From Bartonella massiliensis (GTDB taxonomy: Bacteria; Pseudomonadota; Alphaproteobacteria; Rhizobiales; Rhizobiaceae): DNA of 64,000 bases. The position numbers and the translations under genes are program-made. The stretch spans positions 25,667 to 89,666 of the forward strand of contig NZ_CABFVS010000013.1 of NCBI RefSeq assembly GCF_902150025.1. Reading direction: 5' to 3'. Shown here piece after piece: positions 8,639 through 18,695 of the stretch (its first letter is position 1; every line of letters starts with the position of its first letter). The notes under the pieces are model-generated. The model did no database searches, was not told the origin of the DNA, and worked only from the letters and a program-made list of their open reading frames with translations.

Positions 8639-11008
8639 GTGAAAGCATTAACAGATAAAAAAATCATTTTTAAAAAATTAAGTGCTCTTTCTTTTAGAAG
8701 TGTCATGGGGATTATTTTAGGGGGGGCTTTGCCTTGTAGTGCGCATGCTCAAAGCCTTCTATCTTCTTCTCAAAGTCACATTCAAAATTCAGAGCTTCCT
8801 CTTTTGCTCTCTGCAGATGAACTCATCTACAATCGTGATGAAAACACTGTTTCTGCACAAGGGAATGTCCAAATCGAATATGATGGCAATAAAGTTGTCG
8901 CTCAAAAAATTATTTACAATCAAAAAACAGGACGACTTATAGCACAAGGGAATGTTGAAATTACTCAAAAAGATGGAAATAAAATTTATTCCAATCAAAT
9001 TGATATGACAAAAGATCTTGGCGAGGGTTTTGTAAATGCCTTACGTATTGATACGGCCAACAATGTTCACTTTGCAGCCCAAAATGCAACACGCAAAAAC
9101 AATCAAATAACAGTCTTTGAAAATGCAACCTATACAGCCTGTGAACCTTGCTCTTATAAACCAGATAGAGAGGTCTTGTGGAAAATTAAAGCCAGAAAGA
9201 TCATATGGAATAATAGCGTCAAAAAAATTCGGTTTGAAAATAGCAGCTTCGAAGTTTTTGGTGTACCGATTATAAAATTTCCAAATTTTGAGCTCTATGA
9301 TCCAACGGTCAAGCGTGCTAGCGGTCTGCTTACACCTCATTTTTCTTTTACTAATTATCTTGGTATGGGCATAAAGAATTCTTATTTCTGGAATCTCGCC
9401 CCCCATTATGATTTCACGCTTTCTTCTACCGTTTATACCCAACAAGGACTTTTAACCGAAGGGGAATGGCGTCAGCGTTTAAAAACGGGCCGTTATAACA
9501 TTCGCTTTGCTCATATCTATCAAATAAAACCGCATCGATTTGATAATGATACAATTGATGCACAGTATAAAAACCGTTATATGCTAGCGACAAAGGGGGA
9601 CTTTCGTATTAATGCGCATTGGACTTATGGATGGGATATTCTTGTACAATCGGATCGGCATTTTAGTCGTGCCTACAAACTTGAAAATTATAACAATCCT
9701 ACACAACTTTCTCAGATCTATCTGAATGGTCTTGCAGGGAAAAACCATTTTGATATGCGTTTTTATCATTTTAAAATTCAAGATTTGATATTGAATGATC
9801 CTCATTATGAACGTCACTCTCGGCAAGCGTGGGTTCTACCACGCATTGATTATTCTTTCACACCAGATGAGCCTATTTATAATGGAGAGCTAACCTTCCA
9901 TAGCAATATGCAATCAATTTATCGCTCTCATGCTGACTTCAGTTCATCCGGCTGGAACAAAAATTCTCTCAACACCGTGAGACTCTCTGGTATGGCTGGA
10001 AATAGTTTGCGTTTAACAAATGAGATTCAGTGGAAAAAGCGCATTAATACGCACAATGGACTCATCTTAACCCCCCTTTTCTCTCTACGCGCCGATATCC
10101 TTGCAGTTAATGGACAAGAAAATCATGCTGCTTTTGTCGGAAACAATGCCTTATCCGCAATTCACGGCTCAAAAGTTCGTGGCATGGCAACAGCAGGGTT
10201 GGAGGCACGCTATCCCTTCCTCATTACAGCTGATCATTCTACACATATTATAGAACCAACCGCACAAATTTTTATACGCAATAATGAACAATATATCGGA
10301 CAACTTCCTAATGAAGATGCACAAAGCTTTGTCTTTGATGCAACCACGCTCTTTCAACGAGATAAATTTTCTGGTTATGATCGTGTAGAAGGAGGTACAA
10401 GAGCCAATATAGGTTTAAGATATTCTGGAAGTTTTAATGACAATTGGTCTCTTTATGGTCTTATTGGACAATCCTTTCATCTTGCAGGAAAGAATTCTTT
10501 TGCAGAAAAAGACTTTGTTAATGTTGGTATTCATTCTAGCTTAGAAGCAAAACGTTCAGATTATGTTGCAATGTTTGGTGCAACCCATAAAAACGGCTTT
10601 TCCTTAGAAACACGTGGACGCTTTGATAAAAAAACAGGAAAAATCCGCCGTAGTGAAATCGAAGCGTCACAAAAGTGGAATTTTTTTTGGGCCTCTGTAC
10701 AGTATGCTTATATCGCAAGCCAACCAAATTACGAATATCCCAAAGAGCGTCAAGAAATTTCTTTTCAAACAGGGTTTAAACTGGCAGACTATTGGTCTAT
10801 TAATAGCAACGCCGGTTATGATCTTGTATCTGGTACATTTATAAAACGAGGCATTAACTTGAATTATGCAGATGAATGTTTCGGGCTTACATTCGGTTAT
10901 CAACAGGTAATAAATCCAGGGAGAAAAAAAACCTTACAAAACTTTAATTTCTCTCTTTCATTGCGTACGATCGCAGATATCGGAAAAAAGATAGATTCAA
11001 ATTTATAA
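8639..11008 (+). CDS. lptD: LPS-assembly outer membrane protein LptD
   Basis: LptD with lipoprotein LptE inserts LPS into the outer leaflet of the outer membrane. The 789 residues (E. coli 784) begin with a signal peptide ending near PCSAHAQS. They continue with an OstA-type jellyroll (LSADELIYNRDENTVSAQGN, from about residue 57) and then a long C-terminal barrel. The GTG start at 8639 directly follows the lptG stop, with GAGG upstream. Cysteines sit at about 168 and 171 (CEPC) and 747, whereas E. coli uses 31, 173, 724 and 725, so the disulfide pattern must differ. Confidence 0.93.
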   Translation: MKALTDKKIIFKKLSALSFRSVMGIILGGALPCSAHAQSLLSSSQSHIQNSELPLLLSADELIYNRDENTVSAQGNVQIEYDGNKVVAQKIIYNQKTGRLIAQGNVEITQKDGNKIYSNQIDMTKDLGEGFVNALRIDTANNVHFAAQNATRKNNQITVFENATYTACEPCSYKPDREVLWKIKARKIIWNNSVKKIRFENSSFEVFGVPIIKFPNFELYDPTVKRASGLLTPHFSFTNYLGMGIKNSYFWNLAPHYDFTLSSTVYTQQGLLTEGEWRQRLKTGRYNIRFAHIYQIKPHRFDNDTIDAQYKNRYMLATKGDFRINAHWTYGWDILVQSDRHFSRAYKLENYNNPTQLSQIYLNGLAGKNHFDMRFYHFKIQDLILNDPHYERHSRQAWVLPRIDYSFTPDEPIYNGELTFHSNMQSIYRSHADFSSSGWNKNSLNTVRLSGMAGNSLRLTNEIQWKKRINTHNGLILTPLFSLRADILAVNGQENHAAFVGNNALSAIHGSKVRGMATAGLEARYPFLITADHSTHIIEPTAQIFIRNNEQYIGQLPNEDAQSFVFDATTLFQRDKFSGYDRVEGGTRANIGLRYSGSFNDNWSLYGLIGQSFHLAGKNSFAEKDFVNVGIHSSLEAKRSDYVAMFGATHKNGFSLETRGRFDKKTGKIRRSEIEASQKWNFFWASVQYAYIASQPNYEYPKERQEISFQTGFKLADYWSINSNAGYDLVSGTFIKRGINLNYADECFGLTFGYQQVINPGRKKTLQNFNFSLSLRTIADIGKKIDSNL

Positions 11009-11092
11009 AGGGAATATATAAGTAATTTAACTTATTATTGTTTTTATGAAAGAAAGCGTATAGTCTAAGTTGTTGATGAAAATTAATAAACA

Positions 11093-12061
11093 ATGCGAAA
11101 GCCTATTTACATGAATAAATTGAAAAAGCGTGTTCTTGCTTTATTTTATATTACGTCTTTGAGTGTAAGCAGCCTGCTAATAAATGAATTTTTGATTCCG
11201 TTGGCCTTTGCGCAGACTGCTATTGTTGTTACAGTTAATGGCAACCCCATCACAAATTATGATATACAAAGGCGTGTTGCTTTTCTAAGACTACAACAAA
11301 AGCAAGGCAATTTAGTCGCACAAGCTAAAAAAGAGCTTATTGACGAAACGCTGAAAGATATTGAAATAAAACGCCGTAATATTGAAGTGAGCAATGATGA
11401 AGTTGATAGAGCTTTTGAGAATTTTGCAACACAAAATAATATGACCATTGATCAACTTGATCAGATTCTGATCCAAAGTGATATTACTGTACAACACTTT
11501 AAAGATTACATCCGAGGACAAATAGGATGGGGTCGTCTTGTTAGCGCACGTTATCAAGCTGAAACGGGTATGATTAGCGAACAAGAAGCTGTACGCAGAA
11601 TATTAAAAAATGGTGGTGTTAAACCTTCAACCAACGAATATACATTACAGCGCATTATTTTTGTCATTCCTGCACATCGTCGCTCGGAGATCTTTGAAAG
11701 ACGTCAAAGGGAAGCAAGCAATTTCCGCGCCCATTTCCATGGATGTGCAAATGCTCACAATCAAGCAAGAGGCATTTTAGACGTTACAATTCGCCATTTA
11801 GGAAAGTTTCTGGAGCCTCAACTTCCCAGTGCATGGGAGCAAGCTATTCTTGCAACACCTGCTGGAAAGATGACAAAATTACAAGAAACATCTGATGGAA
11901 TCGAAGCTATTGCCGTTTGCAAAATAAAGAGAGTTTCTGATGATTATGTCGCGCGGCTCATATTTTCTCTTCAGGACAGTAAAAAAAGAAGCCCGAAAAA
12001 ACTTGAAGAATTAAGCGAAAAATATTTAGAAGAACTGCGGCGCATAGCACGTATTCAATGA
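11093..12061 (+). CDS. surA: SurA N-terminal domain periplasmic chaperone (short SurA-like)
   Basis: This 322-residue protein has a signal peptide ending near PLAFAQ, then a SurA-type chaperone domain (VVTVNGNPITNYDIQRRV, about residues 43-60, and a following helical region). A C-terminal region is too short for two parvulin modules (E. coli SurA has 428 residues). It probably escorts outer membrane proteins, LptD being the obvious client next door; isomerase activity is doubtful. An alternative ATG lies six codons inside. Its TGA overlaps the pdxA start. The position between lptD and pdxA matches the usual proteobacterial order. Confidence 0.85.
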   Translation: MRKPIYMNKLKKRVLALFYITSLSVSSLLINEFLIPLAFAQTAIVVTVNGNPITNYDIQRRVAFLRLQQKQGNLVAQAKKELIDETLKDIEIKRRNIEVSNDEVDRAFENFATQNNMTIDQLDQILIQSDITVQHFKDYIRGQIGWGRLVSARYQAETGMISEQEAVRRILKNGGVKPSTNEYTLQRIIFVIPAHRRSEIFERRQREASNFRAHFHGCANAHNQARGILDVTIRHLGKFLEPQLPSAWEQAILATPAGKMTKLQETSDGIEAIAVCKIKRVSDDYVARLIFSLQDSKKRSPKKLEELSEKYLEELRRIARIQ

Positions 12062-13074
12062 TGACTGCTCTTGTTGTTAGTGGTGGTGATCCTGCCGGAA
12101 TTGGTCCTGAAATAGCTCTAAAAGCGTGGAATTTGCGCGTTACTCGTCAAGTTCCACCTTTTGTCCTTATTGCTGATCCAGATGTTGTTCGTTCACGTGC
12201 TTGTTTTTTACAGATTGATGTTGAGGTAGAATCTGTTTTAGTCACCAATTCTGTCAAAAATTTTCAAAACGCTCTTCCTATTATACCGTTAAAAAACAAA
12301 CAAAGTGATCAAGTAGGTATATCTTCATCAGACAATGCTGCTGGAATCATTGAAGCTATTGAGCGCGCTGTTCAACTGATTCAAAGTGGACATGCTTCTG
12401 CATTGGTTACTTGTCCTATTGCCAAAAAAAATCTTTATGATATCGGATTTGAATTCCCAGGTCATACAGAATTTTTAGCTGATTTGGCTCATAAAGCTTT
12501 TCATAGAAGTTATCATCCCGTTATGATGTTGGCAGGGCCTCGATTAAAGACAGTTCCAATGACTGTTCATATTCCAATCAAAGATGTTCCTTCACAGCTG
12601 ACCCATCATTTAATCACTCAAACAGCCTTCATTACTGAATATGACTTAAAAACACGCTTTAAAATAACATCGCCCCGCTTAGCTGTTGCTGGTCTTAATC
12701 CTCATGCTGGAGAAGGGGGAACAATGGGAAGAGAAGAGTTTGAAGTTATCATGCCTGCTATTGAATATCTTAAAAAGAAAGGACTCAATATTACAGGCCC
12801 GCTTCCTGCCGATACAATGTTCCACGAATGTGCAAGAAAGACATATGATGTTGCCCTTTGCATGTATCATGATCAAGCCCTTATCCCTGTTAAAACATTA
12901 GACTTTGATACGACCGTTAATGTCACGTTAGGTCTCCCTTTTATTCGTACGTCTCCAGATCACGGAACTGCTTTTGACATTGCTGATAAAGGCATAGCTT
13001 CTCCGGAAAGTTTTATTGCTGCTCTTAAACTTGCAAATCAACTTGCAAAAAATAGTTTGATACCATGCCAATAG
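12058..13074 (+). CDS. pdxA: 4-hydroxythreonine-4-phosphate dehydrogenase
   Basis: PdxA oxidises 4-phosphohydroxy-L-threonine in the deoxyxylulose-phosphate-dependent route to pyridoxal phosphate. Family motifs are intact over 338 residues: [12 protein letters not shown] near residue 8, GHTEFLA near 135, [14 protein letters not shown] near 214, [10 protein letters not shown] near 268 and [11 protein letters not shown] near 298. The histidines of the second to fourth motifs bind the metal. The start overlaps the surA stop by four bases and the end overlaps rsmA by ten. PdxJ, which works in the same pathway, is not in this window. Confidence 0.95.
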   Translation: MMTALVVSGGDPAGIGPEIALKAWNLRVTRQVPPFVLIADPDVVRSRACFLQIDVEVESVLVTNSVKNFQNALPIIPLKNKQSDQVGISSSDNAAGIIEAIERAVQLIQSGHASALVTCPIAKKNLYDIGFEFPGHTEFLADLAHKAFHRSYHPVMMLAGPRLKTVPMTVHIPIKDVPSQLTHHLITQTAFITEYDLKTRFKITSPRLAVAGLNPHAGEGGTMGREEFEVIMPAIEYLKKKGLNITGPLPADTMFHECARKTYDVALCMYHDQALIPVKTLDFDTTVNVTLGLPFIRTSPDHGTAFDIADKGIASPESFIAALKLANQLAKNSLIPCQ

Positions 13075-13895
13075 ATAATCTCCCCCCTCTGCGTGAGGTC
13101 ATTGATACATATGGCTTACAAGCTCATAAATCTTTGGGACAAAATTTTCTTCTTGATCTGAATTTAACCTCTAAAATTGCTCATCAAGCAGGAAATATAG
13201 AAGGAAAACCCGTTATTGAAGTTGGACCAGGTCCTGGAGGGCTCACGCGCGCCTTGCTCGCAAAGGGGGCTATTGTAACAGCAATAGAACGCGATGAGCG
13301 CTGCATACCGGCTCTCTTAGAAATAGAAAAACACTATCCGAACAAATTAAAACTTATTTGTCATGATGCGCTAAAACAAGACTTCTCAAAACTCTTTGTA
13401 ACAAGCCCTGAAAAGCCACGCATTATTGCCAATCTTCCTTATAATATTGGAACACAACTCTTATTAAATTGGCTGTTAGTGGAACCATGGCCTCCTTTTT
13501 ATGAATCAATGACATTGATGTTTCAACGAGAGGTTGCCCAACGGATTACGGCCAAACCTCAATCTTCTCATTATGGACGTCTTAGCGTCTTAACTGGCTG
13601 GCGTACCACGGCTAAAATTGCTTTTGATGTGCCTCCTCAAGCTTTCATACCGGCACCTAAAGTAACATCTTCCGTTGTTCATATTATCCCACGAACACGA
13701 CCTCTTGTCTGTTCTGCACAAAAATTAAGCCTCGTCACAAAAACCGCTTTTGGACAAAGACGAAAAATGCTTCGTCAAAACCTCAAAACACTTGGAGGTA
13801 CAGTACTGTTAGAAAAGGCTGGCATTGATGGAACGCGCCGTGCTGAAACACTTTCGATTTCTGAATTTGTGACTTTAGCAAATCTGATAACCTAA
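13065..13895 (+). CDS. rsmA: 16S rRNA (adenine1518/1519-N6) dimethyltransferase
   Basis: KsgA/RsmA dimethylates two adjacent adenines in helix 45 of 16S rRNA late in small-subunit assembly, using S-adenosylmethionine. The 276 residues include LGQNFLLD near residue 25, the SAM-binding [13 protein letters not shown] near 52, and the catalytic [11 protein letters not shown] near 122. All are intact and the length is normal. It overlaps pdxA by ten bases and ends the lptF-rsmA run, converging on gmk 31 bases further on. Confidence 0.95.
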   Translation: MPIDNLPPLREVIDTYGLQAHKSLGQNFLLDLNLTSKIAHQAGNIEGKPVIEVGPGPGGLTRALLAKGAIVTAIERDERCIPALLEIEKHYPNKLKLICHDALKQDFSKLFVTSPEKPRIIANLPYNIGTQLLLNWLLVEPWPPFYESMTLMFQREVAQRITAKPQSSHYGRLSVLTGWRTTAKIAFDVPPQAFIPAPKVTSSVVHIIPRTRPLVCSAQKLSLVTKTAFGQRRKMLRQNLKTLGGTVLLEKAGIDGTRRAETLSISEFVTLANLIT

Positions 13896-13926
13896 AAAGT
13901 ATAACTTTTTCAAAACAATAAAAATA

Positions 13927-14594
13927 TTAATCAATCTTTTCAGCAATAAGTCTATCAACAAAAGAGCCAAGAAAAGCACAGCGCTCGCGTTTTGCTGTTT
14001 CAGCTAAATAAATTGATTTAATAAGTGATAAAGACTGATCTAAGTCTTCATTAATTACAATATAATCATAAGAATGCCAATGTTTTAGCTCTGTTCGTGC
14101 GTTCTCCAGTCGTAAATTGATGATATCTTGACTATCTTCTGCTCGACGATGTAAACGCGAAACAAGCTCTTTCATTGATGGTGGAAGAATAAAAACAGAT
14201 ACGGTATCTCCTGGCATTTTTTTTGCATCTGCTCAGTGCCTTGATAATCAATATCAAACAACATATCACGACCAGCACTCAATGCATTTTCAACGCTTTC
14301 GCGTAAAGTTCCGTAATAATTCCCATGGACCTCTGCCCATTCAATAAATTCATCTCTATCACGTTTATGTTCAAACTCTTCCTTTGAAATAAAGTGATAG
14401 TGGAGACCTTCTACTTCACTAGAACGCTTTTTCCTTGTGGTCGCACTGACAGAAAGCTCTAATTGTCCATCTTTTAGGAGTAAGCGAGAAATTGTTGATT
14501 TACCAGTACCTGAAGGTGAAGAGAGAATAAATAAAAAACCGCGGCGCTGATTTATTTTTATCGTATTCAACGCACTTTTAAAGTCTGTCATCAT
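13927..14594 (-). pseudogene. gmk: Guanylate kinase, split by a one-base deletion in an A8 run
   Basis: Guanylate kinase makes GDP from GMP and is normally essential. The first part has the P-loop [10 protein letters not shown] near residue 24 and the GMP-binding region ([21 protein letters not shown]) and ends out of frame after EQMQKKCQ. The rest ([21 protein letters not shown] onward) is in the next frame. On the coding strand the junction at about 14217-14224 is CAAAAAAAATGCC. One more A would give EQMQKKMPGD and a normal 222-residue protein. The whole remaining sequence is conserved, so this is likely a sequencing error, or a gene rescued by polymerase slippage on the A run, rather than an old pseudogene. 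Confidence 0.9.
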
Positions 14595-14881
14595 ATTATT
14601 CTACTTTGTTCATAAATTTTTTAAAAATTTGAATGATACATTATCTCAAGCTTTTTCCTAATCAATTGTTTTTTAGCGGTTCTCCATGTTATTCTGCACC
14701 TTTTATTGAGATCATTTATCAAAAAATATATTACTTTCTTTCTTAAAGATTTTTTATCCATACGCTTATTCTACTCGTAACATATAAGAAAATGATTTTT
14801 TATCATTCTTATCAAAAGTTTAAGGTGAAAAATCTTACTCTATTTTTGGCTCTCATTTACGATATATAGTATCATTATAAA
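14595..14881. other. gmk-mltG intergenic gap
   Basis: This 287-base A+T-rich stretch has no supported frame. In many rhizobial relatives a YicC-family gene lies between mltG and gmk; no remnant of it was recognised here on either strand. Confidence 0.4.
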
Positions 14882-15931
14882 TCAATTTTTTGCCTTTAAT
14901 TCTCGCCATTTGCGAACATTCACATTATGTTCCTCTAAAGTTCGAGAAAAAACATGTCCTCCTGAACCATCTGCAACAAAATAAAGCGCATCACTGCTTG
15001 GTGGATGTGCCACCGCTTTCAAAGAATCGCGCCCTGGATTTGCAATAGCTGTTGGGGGCAAACCATTAATTTTATAAGTATTATAAGGTGTTTCCTTCTC
15101 AAGATCTGAACGATAAATTGCACGATCCGATGGCTTTCCTTTTCCTCCAAAGAGACCATAAATTACCGTTGGATCCGATTGAAGACGCATATGCTTTGTA
15201 AGGCGGTTATAAAATACCGCAGCAACCATTGGTCTTTCTGCTGCAACTCCTGTTTCTTTCTCAACAATTGAGGCCAATATAACAAATTCATCAATTGATT
15301 TAATGGGTAAATCAGGTGAACGTGTAGCCCATATTGTATGAATTAAATTTTTCTGTCCTTCGAGCAATCTGTTGATAATTTCTTCGCGCGTCGTCCCTCG
15401 AATAAAACGAACAGTATCCGTCATCAAATAGCCTTCTGGAGGCAAAATTTTTGGAAGATCCCCAATCAAAATTTCATTTTCCGCTAAGCGATCAAAAACT
15501 TGCTGAACCGTTAAACCTTCTGGTACTGTAAATGTATATTCAATGGATTTTCCTTTCACAAGAATATCCATAATGTCCTGCATTGATGCATGAGCTGGAA
15601 TTAAATATTCACCAGCCTTCAGATGAGTTGTGTTTTGGTAATAACCAACCCCATAAACAAAAATATCTGATGACCGAATGAAACCACGCTTTTCTAGCAA
15701 TGACGCAATCTCACGAATTCCTGTTCCTGGATGAATAAGAACAACTTGTCCTTCCTCAATTTTTCCCTTTTCCTCAAAAATACTTTTTCCAATATAAAGA
15801 GGAATACTTATGCCAAAAAGAATAATCACAATTAGCATAAGAAAAAAATGACCGATAATAACCAACGGATTACGGACGATCGATGATTTCTTTCGTTTTT
15901 TATGTGTTAACATGTCATATATCTGCTTCAA
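14882..15931 (-). CDS. mltG: Endolytic peptidoglycan transglycosylase MltG
   Basis: MltG (YceG family) is an inner-membrane endolytic transglycosylase that cuts nascent glycan strands and is thought to set their length. The 349 residues comprise a short cytoplasmic basic tail (THKKRKKSSIVRN), one membrane helix at about 25-45, a LysM-like region (VLIHPGTGIREIASLLEKRG) and a C-terminal catalytic domain. The last carries SIVEKETGV near residue 222, whose first glutamate is the predicted catalytic acid, and QSDPTVIYG. It lies downstream of fabF in the usual alphaproteobacterial order. Confidence 0.93.
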   Translation of the reverse strand: MKQIYDMLTHKKRKKSSIVRNPLVIIGHFFLMLIVIILFGISIPLYIGKSIFEEKGKIEEGQVVLIHPGTGIREIASLLEKRGFIRSSDIFVYGVGYYQNTTHLKAGEYLIPAHASMQDIMDILVKGKSIEYTFTVPEGLTVQQVFDRLAENEILIGDLPKILPPEGYLMTDTVRFIRGTTREEIINRLLEGQKNLIHTIWATRSPDLPIKSIDEFVILASIVEKETGVAAERPMVAAVFYNRLTKHMRLQSDPTVIYGLFGGKGKPSDRAIYRSDLEKETPYNTYKINGLPPTAIANPGRDSLKAVAHPPSSDALYFVADGSGGHVFSRTLEEHNVNVRKWRELKAKN

Positions 15932-16079
15932 TGATTCGACGAGGAATCGCTTCTGTCCTTTAATGATTTTTTACATCGGACTTAACCCATCAATAGAAAT
16001 TAAGGACAATATTATAATTTCCCATTCACCTTATAATAAAAGAGAAAATTCAAAAGCAGAAATTAAATGAAAATACTTA

Positions 16080-17342
16080 TTATCCCCTAAAACGTCGCAT
16101 CACTAATGATGCATTTGTCCCACCAAATCCAAAAGAGTTTGAAAGTATCGTATCAATTTTTCGCTCACGCGGTTTGTGCGGCACAAGATCGATTTTTGTT
16201 TCAATCGACGGATTGTCAAGATTAAGAGTCGCTGGCGCTATATTGTCCCGTATAGCTAAAACACAAAAAATAGCCTCAGCAGCACCGGCAGCACCAAGTA
16301 AATGCCCGATAGATGATTTCGTTGATGACATAGAAACTTGTGAGACATAATTCCCTAAAACACGCTCAACAGCTGCAAGCTCTATGGCATCAGCCATCGT
16401 CGATGTACCATGAGCATTAATATAATCAAGTTCACTCACATTCACTTGTGCATGCTTAAGAGCCGACATCATACTACGCTGAGCCCCTTCACCACTTTCT
16501 GAAGGCGCTGTAATGTGGTAAGCGTCACCCGATAAACCATAGCCCATAACCTCAGCATAAATATGAGCCCCTCGCCTTTTGGCATGTTCCAGCTCTTCTA
16601 AAACCACAATCGCCGCTCCCTCCCCCATCACAAAACCATCACGATCAGCATCATAAGGACGTGAGGCCCGTTCAGGATCATCATTGCGACAAGTAGAAAG
16701 AGCTCTACAAGCAGAAAAACCTGCAAGAGATATCCGATTTATCGGAGATTCGGTCCCCCCTGCTACCATGACATCTGCATCACCGAACATAATCAACCGC
16801 GCGGCATCACCGATCGCATGTGCCCCCGTCGAACAAGCTGTTACGACAGAATGATTAGGACCCCGTAAACCATATTGAATAGACACATAGCCAGAAGCAA
16901 GATTAATCAAACGACCTGGAATAAAAAAAGGAGAAACACGACGTGGACCTTTATCACGAAGCGTATAACCAGCTTCAACAATGCCCTCAATTCCTCCAAT
17001 CCCAGAACCAATTAATACCCCTGTACAAATCTGATCTTCATCATTTTTAGGAAACCATTCAGCATCTGCAAGCGCTTGGTGAGCAGCAGCCATTGCATAA
17101 ACGATAAATGCATCAACCTTACGTTGCTCTTTAGGTTCCATATACAAATCAGGATTATAAGTCCCCTCTGTTCCTTCCCCTAAGGGGATACGCGCTGCAA
17201 TCTGGCATGGCAAATCAGACACATCAAATTCAGTAACCCGCCGAACACCACTTCTCCCTTCCAGAAGTCGCTTCCAGCTATATTCAACATTACCTGCTAA
17301 TGGTGATACTAATCCTAAACCAGTAACAACAACACGTCTCAT
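16080..17342 (-). CDS. fabF: Beta-ketoacyl-ACP synthase II
   Basis: FabF condenses malonyl-ACP with acyl-ACP in fatty acid elongation. The 420 residues keep the Cys-His-His triad: VVTACSTGAHA near residue 165, NAHGTSTMADAIE near 310 and SSIGHLLGAAGAAE near 345. The C-terminal NSFGFGGTNASLV is also present. The start MRRVVVTGLGLVSPLAG is standard. It follows acpP by 98 bases and precedes mltG in the fab cluster. Confidence 0.96.
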   Translation of the reverse strand: MRRVVVTGLGLVSPLAGNVEYSWKRLLEGRSGVRRVTEFDVSDLPCQIAARIPLGEGTEGTYNPDLYMEPKEQRKVDAFIVYAMAAAHQALADAEWFPKNDEDQICTGVLIGSGIGGIEGIVEAGYTLRDKGPRRVSPFFIPGRLINLASGYVSIQYGLRGPNHSVVTACSTGAHAIGDAARLIMFGDADVMVAGGTESPINRISLAGFSACRALSTCRNDDPERASRPYDADRDGFVMGEGAAIVVLEELEHAKRRGAHIYAEVMGYGLSGDAYHITAPSESGEGAQRSMMSALKHAQVNVSELDYINAHGTSTMADAIELAAVERVLGNYVSQVSMSSTKSSIGHLLGAAGAAEAIFCVLAIRDNIAPATLNLDNPSIETKIDLVPHKPRERKIDTILSNSFGFGGTNASLVMRRFRG

Positions 17343-17440
17343 AACTTCTAACCTTGAACTAAACTTCCGTTCTCAAAGCTCTCTTTTTAAAAAGCCCTGT
17401 AGAATATAGGCAAAAGCAAGCAGTGCCTTTGCCCTAATAA

Positions 17441-17677
17441 TCATGCAGAAGCTTTATCAATGAACTTGACTGCATCACCAACTGTAAAAATCGTTTCAGC
17501 AGCTTCATCTGGAATTTCTACACCAAATTCTTCTTCAAAAGCCATAACGAGTTCAACCGTATCAAGACTATCAGCCCCTAAATCATCGATAAAGCTTGCA
17601 TTTTCTACGACTTTATCGGCATTAACCCCAAGATGTTCCACAATAATTTTCTTAACGCGCTCTACTGTATCACTCAT
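17441..17677 (-). CDS. acpP: Acyl carrier protein
   Basis: This acidic 78-residue protein carries the growing acyl chain on a phosphopantetheine arm. The attachment serine is Ser37 in [13 protein letters not shown]. It lies between fabG and fabF as in most bacteria; the AcpS enzyme that loads the arm is encoded at 45545. The 260 bases between acpP and fabG hold no supported frame and may carry a separate promoter, since acpP is usually expressed at a higher level than its neighbours. Confidence 0.97.
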   Translation of the reverse strand: MSDTVERVKKIIVEHLGVNADKVVENASFIDDLGADSLDTVELVMAFEEEFGVEIPDEAAETIFTVGDAVKFIDKASA

Positions 17678-17938
17678 GTTGAAATCCTCGAATTTATTTT
17701 TTCCTATAATTTGGTTAACTATATCGGCTCATCTAATCAAGCAATAGATGCATTCCTTTAAAAGATTTTAGCAATGATTTAAAACATCCTGTGGATATCC
17801 CCTACAAAATGAATCAATCTGACATTCCGACATCAATTGATCAACGACCTTATAAAGAAATAGATGCATCTTTCCATTTCAATCGTTACTATCTAAAATA
17901 ATACGTCTTATAAATCAATGTGGAATACAAGAAAATAC

Positions 17939-18676
17939 TCAAATCATTGCCATTCCACCATTGATATGGAGTGTTTGACCTGTCATATAGGCCGCTTCAT
18001 CGCTCGCTAAATAAACAGCAGCAGCAGCTATTTCTTTCCCACTCCCCATACGTTTCATTGGAATCGCAGCCATAATATTTTCTTTTTGCTTTTCGTTAAG
18101 CTTATCTGTCATGGCAGATTTAATAAATCCTGGAGCAATACAATTGACAGTAATGTTTCGTGAAGCAATTTCTTGTGCTAAAGCTTTAGAAAAACCTATC
18201 AAACCTGCTTTTGCAGCACAATAATTCGTTTGTCCAGGATTTCCCACAACACCAACAACAGATGTAATATTAATAATCCTTCCATAACGACGGCGCATCA
18301 TAAAATGTGTTAATTCACGCGTCAAAAGAGAAGCTGCTGTTAAGTTAACTTCTAAAACATTATCCCAGTCTTTATCTTGCATACGCACAAAAAGACCATC
18401 CCTGGTGATTCCTGCATTGTTAACTAAAATATCAACACCATCCATTTCTTTTTCTGCAACTTCAGCCAATTGTTTAACCGATTGACGCTCAGAAAGATTA
18501 GCGGGAAATACAAAAACATTCTGTCCTAATTCTTCTGCCACTTCTTGAAGCTTATCTTCACGTGTTCCATGAAGTCCAACAATGGCTCCTTGTGCATGGA
18601 AACAACGTGCAATTGCCTCACCAATTTCTCCCGATGCCCCCGTTACAAGAGCTTTACGTCCTGTTAATCTAAACAT
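17939..18676 (-). CDS. fabG: 3-oxoacyl-ACP reductase
   Basis: FabG reduces 3-ketoacyl-ACP with NADPH in the elongation cycle. It is a 245-residue short-chain dehydrogenase with the cofactor motif VTGASGEIGEAIA near residue 10, NNAG near 86, and the catalytic Ser and Tyr-x-x-x-Lys (NITSV; NYCAAKAG near 150). The C-terminal HINGGMAMI ending is typical. It begins 19 bases after fabD, so the two are probably cotranscribed. Confidence 0.96.
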   Translation of the reverse strand: MFRLTGRKALVTGASGEIGEAIARCFHAQGAIVGLHGTREDKLQEVAEELGQNVFVFPANLSERQSVKQLAEVAEKEMDGVDILVNNAGITRDGLFVRMQDKDWDNVLEVNLTAASLLTRELTHFMMRRRYGRIINITSVVGVVGNPGQTNYCAAKAGLIGFSKALAQEIASRNITVNCIAPGFIKSAMTDKLNEKQKENIMAAIPMKRMGSGKEIAAAAVYLASDEAAYMTGQTLHINGGMAMI

Positions 18677-18695
18677 TTTTTAACTCCTTTATAGA

